A stretch of 64,000 nucleotides of DNA from JAFAMS01 sp963715815 (GTDB taxonomy: Bacteria; Vulcanimicrobiota; Vulcanimicrobiia; Vulcanimicrobiales; Vulcanimicrobiaceae), in assembly GCA_963715815.1 (NCBI GenBank), contig OY970278.1, positions 186,001 to 250,000 on the forward strand, in the 5' to 3' direction. The translations under genes were made by a program, and so were the position numbers. Of the stretch, positions 1 through 7,888 are shown one piece after another. The notes under the pieces are model-generated. The model saw nothing but the letters and a program-made list of their open reading frames with translations, had not been told where the DNA came from and searched no databases. The first letter of the stretch is position 1, and the number at the start of each line of letters is the position of its first letter.

Positions 1-518
1 CGTGCAAGAAAACGTGCGATGCCCGCAGTCTCTTCGAAGAGCGCGCGCCGTTCGGTCGGCTTCGATGAAAGAATCTCATCGATGTGCCCTTGCGAGACGA
101 TCGAGTACGAGCCCGGTCCTAGCCCGCTGCCCATGAGCACGTCCATGACGTCGCGCAAGCGCACGTGTGAACGATTGAGATAATATTCGATCTCGCCGGC
201 GCGGTACGCGCGGCGAGAAATCTCGACTTCATTGAAGTCGACCGGCAGATGCCGGTCCTCGTTGTCGAAAACAAGCGAGACTTCGGCCATGCCGAGCGGC
301 TTGCGCTTCGTATTGCCGGCAAAGATGACGTCGTCGGTGCGATTCGAGCGCAGCTGTTTCGTGCTTTGCTCGCCGAGCGCCCAACGAATGGCGTCAACGA
401 GATTCGATTTTCCCGAACCGTTCGGACCAACGATCGCAGTGATGCCCGGCTCGAAATCGAGCTTGAGCGGTTCTGCGAACGTCTTGAAACCGAAGACTCT
501 AAGCTGTTTGAGTCTCAC
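1..518 (-). CDS. smc: Chromosome segregation ATPase SMC, N-terminal part
   Basis: N-terminal ATPase head of the SMC protein, which with ScpA/ScpB organises and segregates the chromosome. About 172 codons are visible; the rest lies beyond position 1. The start is GTG at 518 and reads VRLKQLRVFGFKTFAEPLKL, the usual SMC opening. Walker A GPNGSGKSN is at residues 31-39, followed by LVDAIRWALGEQ and the head motif YYLNRSHVRLRD, then GSGLGPGSYSIVSQG, all typical of SMC. The GTG overlaps the rnc stop by four bases (GTGA), so translation is probably coupled to rnc. The order fabF-rnc-smc is common in bacteria. The identification is secure; only the C-terminus is unseen. Confidence 0.96.
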   Translation of the reverse strand, partial: MRLKQLRVFGFKTFAEPLKLDFEPGITAIVGPNGSGKSNLVDAIRWALGEQSTKQLRSNRTDDVIFAGNTKRKPLGMAEVSLVFDNEDRHLPVDFNEVEISRRAYRAGEIEYYLNRSHVRLRDVMDVLMGSGLGPGSYSIVSQGHIDEILSSKPTERRALFEETAGIARFLA

Positions 519-1234
519 GGATTTGCATGGTCCTCGGCCGATAGCACGCTGAGAGCAATTTGCGCGGCCGCGCGCTGTGCCGCCTTCTTGCTGCTGCCGG
601 TTCCCTCACCGAGCAACTGACCGCGCACATGCACGCGCGACGTAAACGTGCGGCTGTGCGCCGGGCCGCTCGCGGCGTCAACGTACGTGGGCATCGTCCC
701 CATGCGCGCCTGCGTCAGTTCTTGCAGCGCGGTCTTCGGGTCGGCCGAGGCCATCTCGGCGTGCTCGACGTTCGTCAGGTGCGCGCGCACGACGAAGCGC
801 TCGGCGGTCGCGAGCCCCGCTTCCAAATAGAGCGCGCCGATGAACGCCTCGAATGCGCCGGCGAGGATCGACTCGCGATAGGCACCGCCGGCCGCGGCCT
901 CGGCCGGCCCCAGCACCAGCACTTCGCCAAAACCGAGCCGTCGCGCCGTATGCGCCAGCATCGCATCGTTCACCAGTGCCGCGCGACGACGGGTAAGCTC
1001 GCCCTCACGCTCATCGGGATAACGCACATAGAGCCAGCGGGCTGTGACGAGCGAAAGCACCGCGTCGCCGAGAAATTCGAGCCGCTGATTGCTGGCATTT
1101 GCGTCGACGAGCCGCTCGGCCAGGACCGCGCTGTCATGGACGAAGGCGCGCTCGACCGCCGCAGATTTGATCCGCGAGAGCCCAGTGGTTCGAAGCAGCG
1201 TACGCAGGCGCCGGCGGCGCGCCTCACCGGCCAT
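515..1234 (-). CDS. rnc: Ribonuclease III
   Basis: Double-strand-specific endoribonuclease that processes rRNA precursors and other structured RNAs. 239 residues, a normal length. The start is ATG at 1234, giving MAGEARRRRLRTLL; longer readings run back into fabF and are rejected. The catalytic signature NQRLEFLGDAVLSLV carries the family Glu/Asp residues, and a second acidic set lies in AFEAFIGALYLEAG. The C-terminal dsRNA-binding domain starts near DPKTALQELTQ and ends with GSSKKAAQRAAAQIAL. It sits nine bases after fabF and overlaps smc by four bases, so the three genes form one operon. Confidence 0.96.
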   Translation of the reverse strand: MAGEARRRRLRTLLRTTGLSRIKSAAVERAFVHDSAVLAERLVDANASNQRLEFLGDAVLSLVTARWLYVRYPDEREGELTRRRAALVNDAMLAHTARRLGFGEVLVLGPAEAAAGGAYRESILAGAFEAFIGALYLEAGLATAERFVVRAHLTNVEHAEMASADPKTALQELTQARMGTMPTYVDAASGPAHSRTFTSRVHVRGQLLGEGTGSSKKAAQRAAAQIALSVLSAEDHANP

Positions 1235-1242
1235 CCGTGCTC

Positions 1243-2514
1243 CTAAGCGGCAGAATGCTTTCCAAAGATAACGACCGTGTTGTGACCGCCGAACCCGAAC
1301 GCGTTCGACATCGCGGCCCGCACGCGCGTTCGGCGCGCAACGTTCGGAACGTAGTCGAGGCGGCACTTGGGATCGGGATTTTCAAGGTTGATCGTGGGCG
1401 GGATGATGTCGCGTTCGACCGCCAGGATCGCCGCGATCCCTTCGATTGCGCCCGCGGCACCGAGTAAATGCCCGTGCATGCTCTTGGTCGAGGAGACCGC
1501 GAGGCGCTTGGCGTCCTCACCGAAGACTTTCTCGATCGCGGCACTTTCCGAGGGATCGCCCAGCGGCGTCGAGGTCGCGTGCGCATTGATGTAATCGATC
1601 TCGCTCGTTTCCAAGTTCGCGCTTTCGAGTGCCCGCCGCATCGCAAAGGTCGCGCCGATCCCGTCGGGATCCGGCTGCACGAGATTGTACGCGTCGGCTG
1701 ATTGTCCGTAGCCGAGCACTTCCGCATAAATCTTGGCTCCGCGCTTGATCGCTGCGTCGCGCTCCTCGAAGATGAGAATTCCAGCGCCTTCGCCCAGAAC
1801 GAATCCGTCGCGATCGCGATCGAACGGACGACTGGCGCGTTCGGGCTCGTCGTTGCGCGACGAAAGCGCTTTCATCGAATCGAATCCGCCGACGGCAATC
1901 GAGATGACGGTCGCTTCCGCACCCCCGGTAACCACCGCTTCTGCCAATCCGCGTGCGATTGCATCGAATGCGGCAGCCATTGCATCATTGGCGCTCGCGC
2001 ATGCACTCGAGACCGCGTAGAGAGGCCCGCGCAGGCCGTACTTCATCGAGATCTGTGCGCCGGCCGCGTTGGACATGAGCATCGGAATGAAGAACGGTGA
2101 AACGCGCGAGATATCTTTCGACTCGGCGACCTTGAACGTCGTTTCTTGAATCGTGACGATGCCGCCGATCCCGGTGCCCACCAGAGCGCCGGTGCGATTT
2201 CGCAGATCTTGATCTTCAGGGAACTTCGCGTCGGCAATCGCTTCATCGGCTGCGACCATCGCGAACTGCGCGAAGCGATCCATGCGCCGGGCTTCGCGCT
2301 TGCCGATCAAGGCATCGGGATCGAAGTCTTTGACCTCAGCCGCGATTCGGGCACGCAGCTGCGAAGGATCGAACGCCGTGATCGGGCCTGCCCCGCTTCG
2401 CCCGGCAATTAAAGCCTCCCAAAAGGCTTCGCGACTGTTCCCAAGCGGGGTGATCGCCCCCATCCCGGTAACCACGACGCGGCGTCTCTGGAGAGTCTCG
2501 GTGGGTTTGTACAA
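1243..2514 (-). CDS. fabF: 3-oxoacyl-ACP synthase II (KAS II)
   Basis: Elongating ketoacyl-ACP synthase of type II fatty acid synthesis; condenses malonyl-ACP with acyl-ACP in the cytoplasm. 423 residues, slightly over the usual 410-415 because of a short N-terminal extension before RRVVVTGMGAITPLG. The catalytic triad is visible: Cys172 in SSACASAND, His312 in INAHATSTPLGD and His349 in KSMHGHLLGAAG. The start is TTG at 2514. An acpP gene is often next to fabF but is absent here; the neighbour is the divergent rpmA, with a 65-base shared upstream region. A weak TTAACT box lies 12-17 bases upstream of the TTG. fabF-rnc-smc read as one operon. Confidence 0.96.
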   Translation of the reverse strand: MYKPTETLQRRRVVVTGMGAITPLGNSREAFWEALIAGRSGAGPITAFDPSQLRARIAAEVKDFDPDALIGKREARRMDRFAQFAMVAADEAIADAKFPEDQDLRNRTGALVGTGIGGIVTIQETTFKVAESKDISRVSPFFIPMLMSNAAGAQISMKYGLRGPLYAVSSACASANDAMAAAFDAIARGLAEAVVTGGAEATVISIAVGGFDSMKALSSRNDEPERASRPFDRDRDGFVLGEGAGILIFEERDAAIKRGAKIYAEVLGYGQSADAYNLVQPDPDGIGATFAMRRALESANLETSEIDYINAHATSTPLGDPSESAAIEKVFGEDAKRLAVSSTKSMHGHLLGAAGAIEGIAAILAVERDIIPPTINLENPDPKCRLDYVPNVARRTRVRAAMSNAFGFGGHNTVVIFGKHSAA

Positions 2515-2540
2515 AACGCCCGCAAGTTAAGCCGGTGCGG

Positions 2541-2570
2541 TTGCGCCCCCTCCCGGTGCCCTGCTATACT
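2541..2570 (+). promoter_or_regulatory. Putative sigma-70 promoter of rpmA
   Basis: TTGCGC (2541-2546) and TATACT (2565-2570) are separated by 18 bases and match a housekeeping promoter. Transcription would start near 2576-2577, only about three bases before the rpmA ATG at 2580, implying a leaderless or near-leaderless mRNA. No Shine-Dalgarno sequence is seen before that ATG. Seen in sequence; function inferred. Confidence 0.5.
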
Positions 2571-2579
2571 CGCTCCGCT

Positions 2580-2852
2580 ATGTTCGTTTTCGACCTCCAG
2601 CTTTTCGCTTCCAAGAAGGGTGCGGGCTCGACCCGCAACGGCCGCGATTCCAACGCACAGCGGTTGGGCGTCAAGCGCTTTGGGGGCGAGGCGGTCATTC
2701 CGGGGAACATCATCGTCCGCCAGCGCGGAACGCGATTCCACCCCGGCAAGGGCGTCGGCATCGGTAAGGACCACACGATTTTCGCGCTCGTCGCGGGCCG
2801 TGTCGAGTTCTCGAACGCCCGGAACCGCAAGCACGTCAACGTCGTCCCCTAA
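2580..2852 (+). CDS. rpmA: 50S ribosomal protein L27 with cleavable-type N-terminus
   Basis: Ribosomal protein L27 (90 residues), whose N-terminal tail reaches the peptidyl transferase centre. The mature sequence SKKGAGSTRNGRDS is preceded by MFVFDLQLFA. This resembles the Firmicutes-type L27 extension, which the cysteine protease Prp removes after a motif ending LQxFA. In Firmicutes prp lies between rplU and rpmA; neither is adjacent here, where rpmA is separated by 65 bases from divergent fabF and followed by obgE. The ATG at 2580 was chosen because the upstream extension is low-complexity and crosses the promoter. L27 identity is certain; cleavage is inferred. Confidence 0.96.
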   Translation: MFVFDLQLFASKKGAGSTRNGRDSNAQRLGVKRFGGEAVIPGNIIVRQRGTRFHPGKGVGIGKDHTIFALVAGRVEFSNARNRKHVNVVP

Positions 2853-2862
2853 GGTCGGCTAG

Positions 2863-4134
2863 ACGCAGTTTATTGACGAAGTCGCGATAACCGTCGCCGC
2901 CGGAAAGGGCGGGGATGGCATTGTCGCGTGGCGCCGTGAGAAGTACGTCCCCAAGGGGGGGCCGGCCGGCGGCGATGGGGGGAAAGGCGGCGACGTCACC
3001 CTCGAGGCCGATCCGGGGCTCTCGACCCTGGTTGATTTCCGCTTTAAGAAGCACTTTGGCGCCGAGCCCGGGCGAAACGGCGGCACATCGAACAAATCGG
3101 GCAGGGCTGGGGCCGATATGATCGTCCGGGTCCCCGTCGGGACGATCGTCTATAAAAATGAAGGCGAGCCCGACGCCCCACGCGTCCGGCGCATCGCCGA
3201 CCTGGCTGCCCCGGGCGAGCGGCTCGTCGTCGCCCGCGGCGGCAAGGGAGGCCTAGGGAACCAGCACTTTGCGACCGCGACCCGCCAAGCACCGCGCTTC
3301 GCGCAGTATGGCGAGTCCGGCGAGTCTGCGGAGCTCAAGCTCGAGCTCAAGCTGCTCGCAGATTGCGGTATCGTCGGCCTTCCAAATGCCGGAAAGTCGA
3401 CGCTGCTTTCCGTCGTCTCGGCGGCGCGTCCGAAAGTCGCCGACTATCCGTTCACGACGCTCGAACCGCAGCTCGGAGTCGTACGCGTCGACGAGTTTCA
3501 ATCGTTCGTCATGGTCGACGTCCCCGGATTGATCGAGGGCGCGCACCAAGGTGCCGGCCTCGGCGACCGTTTTCTACGCCACGTCGAGCGCACGCGCGTG
3601 CTGATCCATCTGATCGACGGCACGAATCCGCCGGGCGAAATACTTGCAAGCAAGAAAACGATCGAAGACGAGTTGCGCGCGTGGAGTCCGGGTCTGCTCG
3701 ACAAACGAATGATCGTCTGCATATCAAAGCTCGATGTCCCCGACGCGCGCGCAAATTTCGAGGAGCTGTCGTCCGTGATCGAGGGCCTGCGCGGCATCTC
3801 CGCAGTCGTCGGAGAAGGCGTCCGCGAGCTGATTTATGCGGTCTGGGAAGAGATTCGCGCCAGCCCCGAAGTCCAAGTGTTAGCGCCCGAGCCGCCGCGC
3901 ATCGTCTTGCGTGCCAAAGAGGCGTTCGCGATTCGCATCGAGGACGGCGTGTACGTGATCAGCGGTGAACGCATCGAACGGCTTGCGGAAAGCACCGATT
4001 TCGACAACGATGAAGCGCTCGGACGATTCGAACGCATCCTCGCGAAGCTCGGCGTCGAGAAGCGTTTGCGCGAGATGGGAATCAGCGAAGGCGACACCGT
4101 GCGCGTCGGCGCCACTGAGTTTACTTATTCATGA
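2863..4134 (+). CDS. obgE: Obg family GTPase, apparent ACG start
   Basis: Ribosome-associated GTPase acting in late 50S assembly and stress control. 423 residues from ACG at 2863, matching the family length: Gly-rich Obg fold (about 1-158), G domain with GLPNAGKST (172-180), YPFTTLEPQ and DVPGLIEGA, then a C-terminal OCT domain. The frame opens after TAG at 2860-2862 and has no ATG, GTG or TTG until ATG 3118, which would remove 85 conserved residues (FIDEVAITVAAGKGGDG onward). Family members begin M-x-F-x-D-E, so ACG sits exactly at the initiator position; AAGG at 2851-2854 could serve as ribosome-binding site. The G4 motif reads SKLD (288-291) instead of NKxD. It follows rpmA by ten bases. 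Confidence 0.9.
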   Translation, partial: TQFIDEVAITVAAGKGGDGIVAWRREKYVPKGGPAGGDGGKGGDVTLEADPGLSTLVDFRFKKHFGAEPGRNGGTSNKSGRAGADMIVRVPVGTIVYKNEGEPDAPRVRRIADLAAPGERLVVARGGKGGLGNQHFATATRQAPRFAQYGESGESAELKLELKLLADCGIVGLPNAGKSTLLSVVSAARPKVADYPFTTLEPQLGVVRVDEFQSFVMVDVPGLIEGAHQGAGLGDRFLRHVERTRVLIHLIDGTNPPGEILASKKTIEDELRAWSPGLLDKRMIVCISKLDVPDARANFEELSSVIEGLRGISAVVGEGVRELIYAVWEEIRASPEVQVLAPEPPRIVLRAKEAFAIRIEDGVYVISGERIERLAESTDFDNDEALGRFERILAKLGVEKRLREMGISEGDTVRVGATEFTYS

Positions 4135-4174
4135 CTGTTTTTCGATGGACTGACACGTCTCGCCGCACTGCTAC

Positions 4175-4197
4175 AAAATTCGCGTCGTGCGAATTTT
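4175..4197. terminator. Perfect inverted repeat, possible terminator after obgE
   Basis: A perfect nine-base inverted repeat, AAAATTCGC (4175-4183) and GCGAATTTT (4189-4197), separated by GTCGT, lies 40 bases after the obgE stop and 91 bases before nadD. The stem ends in a short T run, so it could act as a weak intrinsic terminator or attenuator between obgE and nadD. A protein-binding palindrome is an alternative. The rest of the 154-base gap shows no gene. Confidence 0.4.
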
Positions 4198-4288
4198 GCT
4201 GCGGGCTCCGCTCGTCGCTCTCACCATCCATGGTTCCGCTCCTCGTCGGAGCCTGCTGCTCGACGTATCAGCCCATCTCAAAGCAATC

Positions 4289-4903
4289 ATGAGAATAGGC
4301 TTATTTGGGGGAGGGTTTGATCCCGTACACAATGCCCACTTGTTCGTTGCGGAGGCCGTACGCGCCGCGGAGAATCTGGATCGTGTTGTTTTCTTGCCGA
4401 TGCGCTCCGGACATCATCGCGATAAGTTGCGCGGCAGCGTCGAACATCGTGCAAGCATGCTGCGACTCGCGATCGCGTCCAACCCGGCATTTTCACTCGA
4501 CTTGACCGATACAGAAGAAGACGCAACAGGATATACGGCAGATCTCTTACCGCGGATGCGTGCAATTTATCCGAACGACGAGCTCTATTTTATCGCCGGC
4601 AGTGACTCGCTCGTCCGCGGCGGCTGGCAGCGGCTCGAGGAGATATTCGCGCACCTTGACGGTTTTCTCGTCGTTCCGCGACCTGAGGTCGAGCGGATCG
4701 AACTCGATCAAGCACTTGCCGCAATTCCGCCGAACCTGCGCACTAAGATAGAGTTCATCGACTTGCCGCTGCACATGGATTCAGCGACGACGGTGCGCGA
4801 CCGGCTCGAATCGGGCGACACCGTACGGTATTTGGTTCCTGAGGCGGTTTGGCGGTACATCGTCGAGCACGGTTTGTACATGAACGGCGCGGTTCCGAAA
4901 TGA
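4289..4903 (+). CDS. nadD: Nicotinate-nucleotide adenylyltransferase
   Basis: Converts nicotinate mononucleotide and ATP to deamido-NAD in NAD synthesis; cytoplasmic. 204 residues from ATG 4289, where the protein begins MRIGLFGGGFDPVHNAHL, with the nucleotidyltransferase signature GGxFDPxHxxH. The C-terminal motif appears as DSATTVRDRLESGD before a final YLVPEAVWRYIVEHGLY, typical of NadD. An upstream in-frame ATG at 4187 would add a non-conserved extension and is rejected. The stop overlaps the lysA start by four bases (ATGA). Confidence 0.95.
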   Translation: MRIGLFGGGFDPVHNAHLFVAEAVRAAENLDRVVFLPMRSGHHRDKLRGSVEHRASMLRLAIASNPAFSLDLTDTEEDATGYTADLLPRMRAIYPNDELYFIAGSDSLVRGGWQRLEEIFAHLDGFLVVPRPEVERIELDQALAAIPPNLRTKIEFIDLPLHMDSATTVRDRLESGDTVRYLVPEAVWRYIVEHGLYMNGAVPK

Positions 4904-6201
4904 TCGCAGCCGCAGATCCGCGCGTGCTGTGCGCGATCGGACACACGCGTAATGCAAACGGAATGCTCGCGATCGCGGACGTCGGTGTCGACGAGCTCGC
5001 GAAGAAGTATGGGACGCCGCTCGTCGTGTTCGATGCATCGACGTTCGAGAAGACGCTGGAACGTTTTCATCGTGCAGCCGATCCGCACGGAATCTCGATC
5101 GCGTATGCGGCCAAGGCGTTACTCTTCGTCGCGCTCGTGCGGCGGATTGCGCGGCATGCGTGGCTCAAGCTCGATGTCTGTTCGAGCGGCGAAATTGCAA
5201 CCGCGGAGCGCGGTGGGCTCGCTGCTTCGCGCATGTATCTTCACGGTTGCGGCAAGAGCGATGCCGAGCTCGATGCTGCCATCGAAGGGCGCGTCGCATT
5301 CATCGTCGTTGACGGCATCGACGAACTTGAGGTGCTCGCTACGCGCGCACGCGGACGCGCACTTTCGATCGGATTGCGCTTCAACACCGGGATCGAAATT
5401 CAGACGCACGATTTCGTGCGGACCGGCGGCGAGAACACGAAGTTCGGCATCGCGCCCGGCGACCTCGAGCGGACTTTCGACGTTCTCGATGCGCACCCGA
5501 ACATTGCGCTTGGTGCGCTGCACGCGCACATGGGTTCGCAGATATTCGATGAGGCGCCGTACGCTGCGAACCTCGACGTGCTCGCCGAGCTTGCGGCACG
5601 CGCGCACGCGCGGGGACGAACGATCCCCTCGCTTTTGCTCGGCGGCGGATTCGGCATCGATGAGGACGTGGCGGCGGCCGAGACGTTCGATATCGAGGCG
5701 ACGCTCGCGGACCTAGCACGGCGGATGCGGGAGACCGCATCGCAGGCCGGCATCCCCGTTCCTCGCCTAGGAATCGAGCCGGGCCGTTCGCTGGTTGCGA
5801 ACTCGGGGACGACGCTTTACCGGGTCGCTGCCATCAAGGACTCCGGCACCCGCCGCTTCGTCGTCATCGACGGCAGCATCGCCGACAACCCCCGGCCGGC
5901 GATCTACGGAGCCTTCCACCAACCATTGGTTGCGAGCTCACAAGCGCGGGGACCGCTAAGACGTGTGACGATCGCGGGCCGTTCGTGCGAAAACGACGAG
6001 ATGCTCGACGCCGACCTACCCGATGATTTGCGGACCGGTGACTTGCTCGTACTTTGTACGACCGGGGCGTACACGTATGCGATGGCAAGCAACTACAACC
6101 GATTCGCTCGCCCGGCTGTTGCCGAAGTCGAATCGGGACGCCATCAATTGGTCATAAGGCGTGAAAATTTCGAAGACGTTTTACGCAACGATGTAGTATG
6201 A
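4900..6201 (+). CDS. lysA: Diaminopimelate decarboxylase
   Basis: PLP enzyme of the alanine-racemase fold group that decarboxylates meso-diaminopimelate to L-lysine. 433 residues. The Schiff-base lysine is Lys72 in SIAYAAKALL. Other family motifs are HAHMGSQIFD, the Gly-rich LLLGGGFGIDE phosphate-binding segment, IEPGRSLVANSGT and GRSCENDEML, corresponding to the C-E-x-x-D substrate motif that completes the active site across the dimer. The C-terminal beta domain ends with GAYTYAMASNYNRFARP. The start is ATG 4900 in an ATGA overlap with nadD; a second Met 22 residues later (MLAIADVG) could be used. Related carboxynorspermidine or arginine decarboxylases are less likely given the motif set. 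Confidence 0.9.
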   Translation: MIAAADPRVLCAIGHTRNANGMLAIADVGVDELAKKYGTPLVVFDASTFEKTLERFHRAADPHGISIAYAAKALLFVALVRRIARHAWLKLDVCSSGEIATAERGGLAASRMYLHGCGKSDAELDAAIEGRVAFIVVDGIDELEVLATRARGRALSIGLRFNTGIEIQTHDFVRTGGENTKFGIAPGDLERTFDVLDAHPNIALGALHAHMGSQIFDEAPYAANLDVLAELAARAHARGRTIPSLLLGGGFGIDEDVAAAETFDIEATLADLARRMRETASQAGIPVPRLGIEPGRSLVANSGTTLYRVAAIKDSGTRRFVVIDGSIADNPRPAIYGAFHQPLVASSQARGPLRRVTIAGRSCENDEMLDADLPDDLRTGDLLVLCTTGAYTYAMASNYNRFARPAVAEVESGRHQLVIRRENFEDVLRNDVV

Positions 6202-6794
6202 TCAAGCCACGCCTCGTAAAGGCGCTGGTTTTGGCGAGTATAAGTCCGCGGCGCCGCGAACTTCTCGCTTCCCTCGGCGTAAAAGTCGACGTCGTACCAA
6301 GCAGTTATAACGAAATGAACATGCCGGAGTTGACGCCCATCGAGCTGGCGCGCACCCACGCGCTGGGCAAGCTTTATGGCGTCCTCGGGCAACCCCCGGA
6401 GGCGATCGTCGTCGCCGCGGATACCGTCGTCGATCTCGACGGAACGCCCCTGGGAAAGCCGAGAGATGCGCATGACGCCAGCGAGATGTTGCGTGCGCTT
6501 TCCGGCCGCCGCCATGTCGTGCACACCGCGTTCGCGCTCACGCTTGAAGATGATGTGATTGAGCGCACCGCCTCTACGGAGGTCCGTTTCGCGCCGCTAT
6601 CGCAGCAAGAAATAGCCGAGTACGTCGCGACGGGTGACTCGATGGACAAGGCCGGAGCCTACGGAATTCAGGGGCGGGGGGCAGCCCTCGTCGAGCGGAT
6701 CGACGGTGATTTTTACACCGTGATGGGGTTCCCGCTTGGACTTTTCGTGCGGACGTTGCGCGACCACGGCGTGATCCTCGGGGGTACACGCTAA
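6198..6794 (+). CDS. maf: Maf family nucleoside triphosphate pyrophosphatase
   Basis: Maf/YhdE-like house-cleaning pyrophosphatase, which hydrolyses dTTP/UTP and modified nucleotides. 198 residues. The N-terminal signature LVLASISPRRRELL, the catalytic acidic motif VVAADTVVDLDG, LGKPRD, the SGRRHVVHTA stretch and the C-terminal DKAGAYGIQGRGAALVERIDGDFYTVMGFPL are all present. It overlaps lysA by four bases (ATGA) and shares one base with the mreB start (TAATG). Maf next to mreBCD is a frequent arrangement and suggests a shared transcript. Confidence 0.95.
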   Translation: MIKPRLVKALVLASISPRRRELLASLGVKVDVVPSSYNEMNMPELTPIELARTHALGKLYGVLGQPPEAIVVAADTVVDLDGTPLGKPRDAHDASEMLRALSGRRHVVHTAFALTLEDDVIERTASTEVRFAPLSQQEIAEYVATGDSMDKAGAYGIQGRGAALVERIDGDFYTVMGFPLGLFVRTLRDHGVILGGTR

Positions 6795-7888
6795 TGTCAT
6801 TTCTACGCGCAGTCCGAACAACGTTAAGTCCCGAATTGGGAATCGACCTCGGAACGGCCAACACGCTCATCTACGAGCGCGGCACCGGTGTGCTCGTCTC
6901 GGAACCATCGGTCGTCGCATACGACCTCTCGGGCGGCGTCGAGCGTGTGATCGCCGTCGGTAGAGCCGCCAAAGAAATGGAAGGCCGCGCGCCCAGCCGG
7001 ATCCGCGTCGTCCATCCGCTGCGCGGCGGGACGATCAGTGACTTTCAAGCCGCTCACGTCTTGATCGAAACGATGGTGAGCCGCGCCTCGACCGCGCGCC
7101 CGAAACTGCTGCCGCGCGTCGTCGCCTGCGTCCCGGGCTGCGCGACCGACATCGAGTGCAAAGCTGTCGAGGAGGCGGCTGCAGCCGCCGGAGCGCGCGC
7201 CACGACATTCTTACCGCAAGCCGTCGCCGCAGCGCTCGGCGCCGGGCTCGACATTACGACCACCAGCGGGAAAATGGTCGTCGACATCGGTGGTGGGACG
7301 ACCGAGATCGCGGTTCTCGCGCTCTCAGGCGTTGTCGCGCTGCACTCCGTCAAAGTCGGCGGCGACTATCTCGACAATGCGATCATCACGCGGCTGCGTC
7401 ACGACCGTTTTCACATCGGTGCACTGACGGCGGAGGCGTTAAAAATCAAGCTAGGGTTTGCCGGTCGCCCGCCCGGGCGAGCGGCGGTTCGCGTCAGCGG
7501 CTTCGACAGCGCGGCGGGCGCGCCGCGCGCGCGCGAAGTGAGCGAAGCACTGGTCGGCGAAGCGATGGCTGACGGTATCGATCGCATCACCCGTGCAGTG
7601 TGGTCGGTTCTCGAGCAAACACCACCGGATCTCGCCGCGGATTTGCTCGAAAACGGTATCACGCTGACGGGCGGAGGCGCGCAAATTACGGGACTCGCCG
7701 GCGAACTCAGTTTGCGCACCAACGTTCCCACGATCGTCGCACCCGATCCACTCGAGTGCGTTGCACGTGGAGCGGGTGAAGTGCTCGGAATTCCAACGTT
7801 GCTCGAGCGTCTCGGTCCGTCCGCGGATCGTTTGACGAGGTGGTATCAATCTTTACGTATCGGGATGAGAGAAAGCTATTCGCCGTAA
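6794..7888 (+). CDS. mreB: Rod-shape-determining actin homologue MreB
   Basis: Bacterial actin that guides the elongasome on the inner face of the membrane. 364 residues, somewhat longer than the usual 335-350. Actin-fold motifs: phosphate 1 ELGIDLGTANTLIY, the connecting segment VACVPGCATDIECKA, phosphate 2 MVVDIGGGTTEIAVLAL and the adenosine motif NGITLTGGGAQITG. The C-terminal extra residues (TRWYQSLRIGMRESYSP) include the bases shared with mreC. It lies in maf-mreB-mreC-mreD-mrdA, the classic elongation cluster. Confidence 0.96.
   Translation: MSFLRAVRTTLSPELGIDLGTANTLIYERGTGVLVSEPSVVAYDLSGGVERVIAVGRAAKEMEGRAPSRIRVVHPLRGGTISDFQAAHVLIETMVSRASTARPKLLPRVVACVPGCATDIECKAVEEAAAAAGARATTFLPQAVAAALGAGLDITTTSGKMVVDIGGGTTEIAVLALSGVVALHSVKVGGDYLDNAIITRLRHDRFHIGALTAEALKIKLGFAGRPPGRAAVRVSGFDSAAGAPRAREVSEALVGEAMADGIDRITRAVWSVLEQTPPDLAADLLENGITLTGGGAQITGLAGELSLRTNVPTIVAPDPLECVARGAGEVLGIPTLLERLGPSADRLTRWYQSLRIGMRESYSP

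Noticed and set aside
560..1246. Long open frame antisense to rnc (228 codons)
   Set aside because: Shadow of the rnc coding strand in GC-rich DNA; no domain resemblance and it covers a certain gene.
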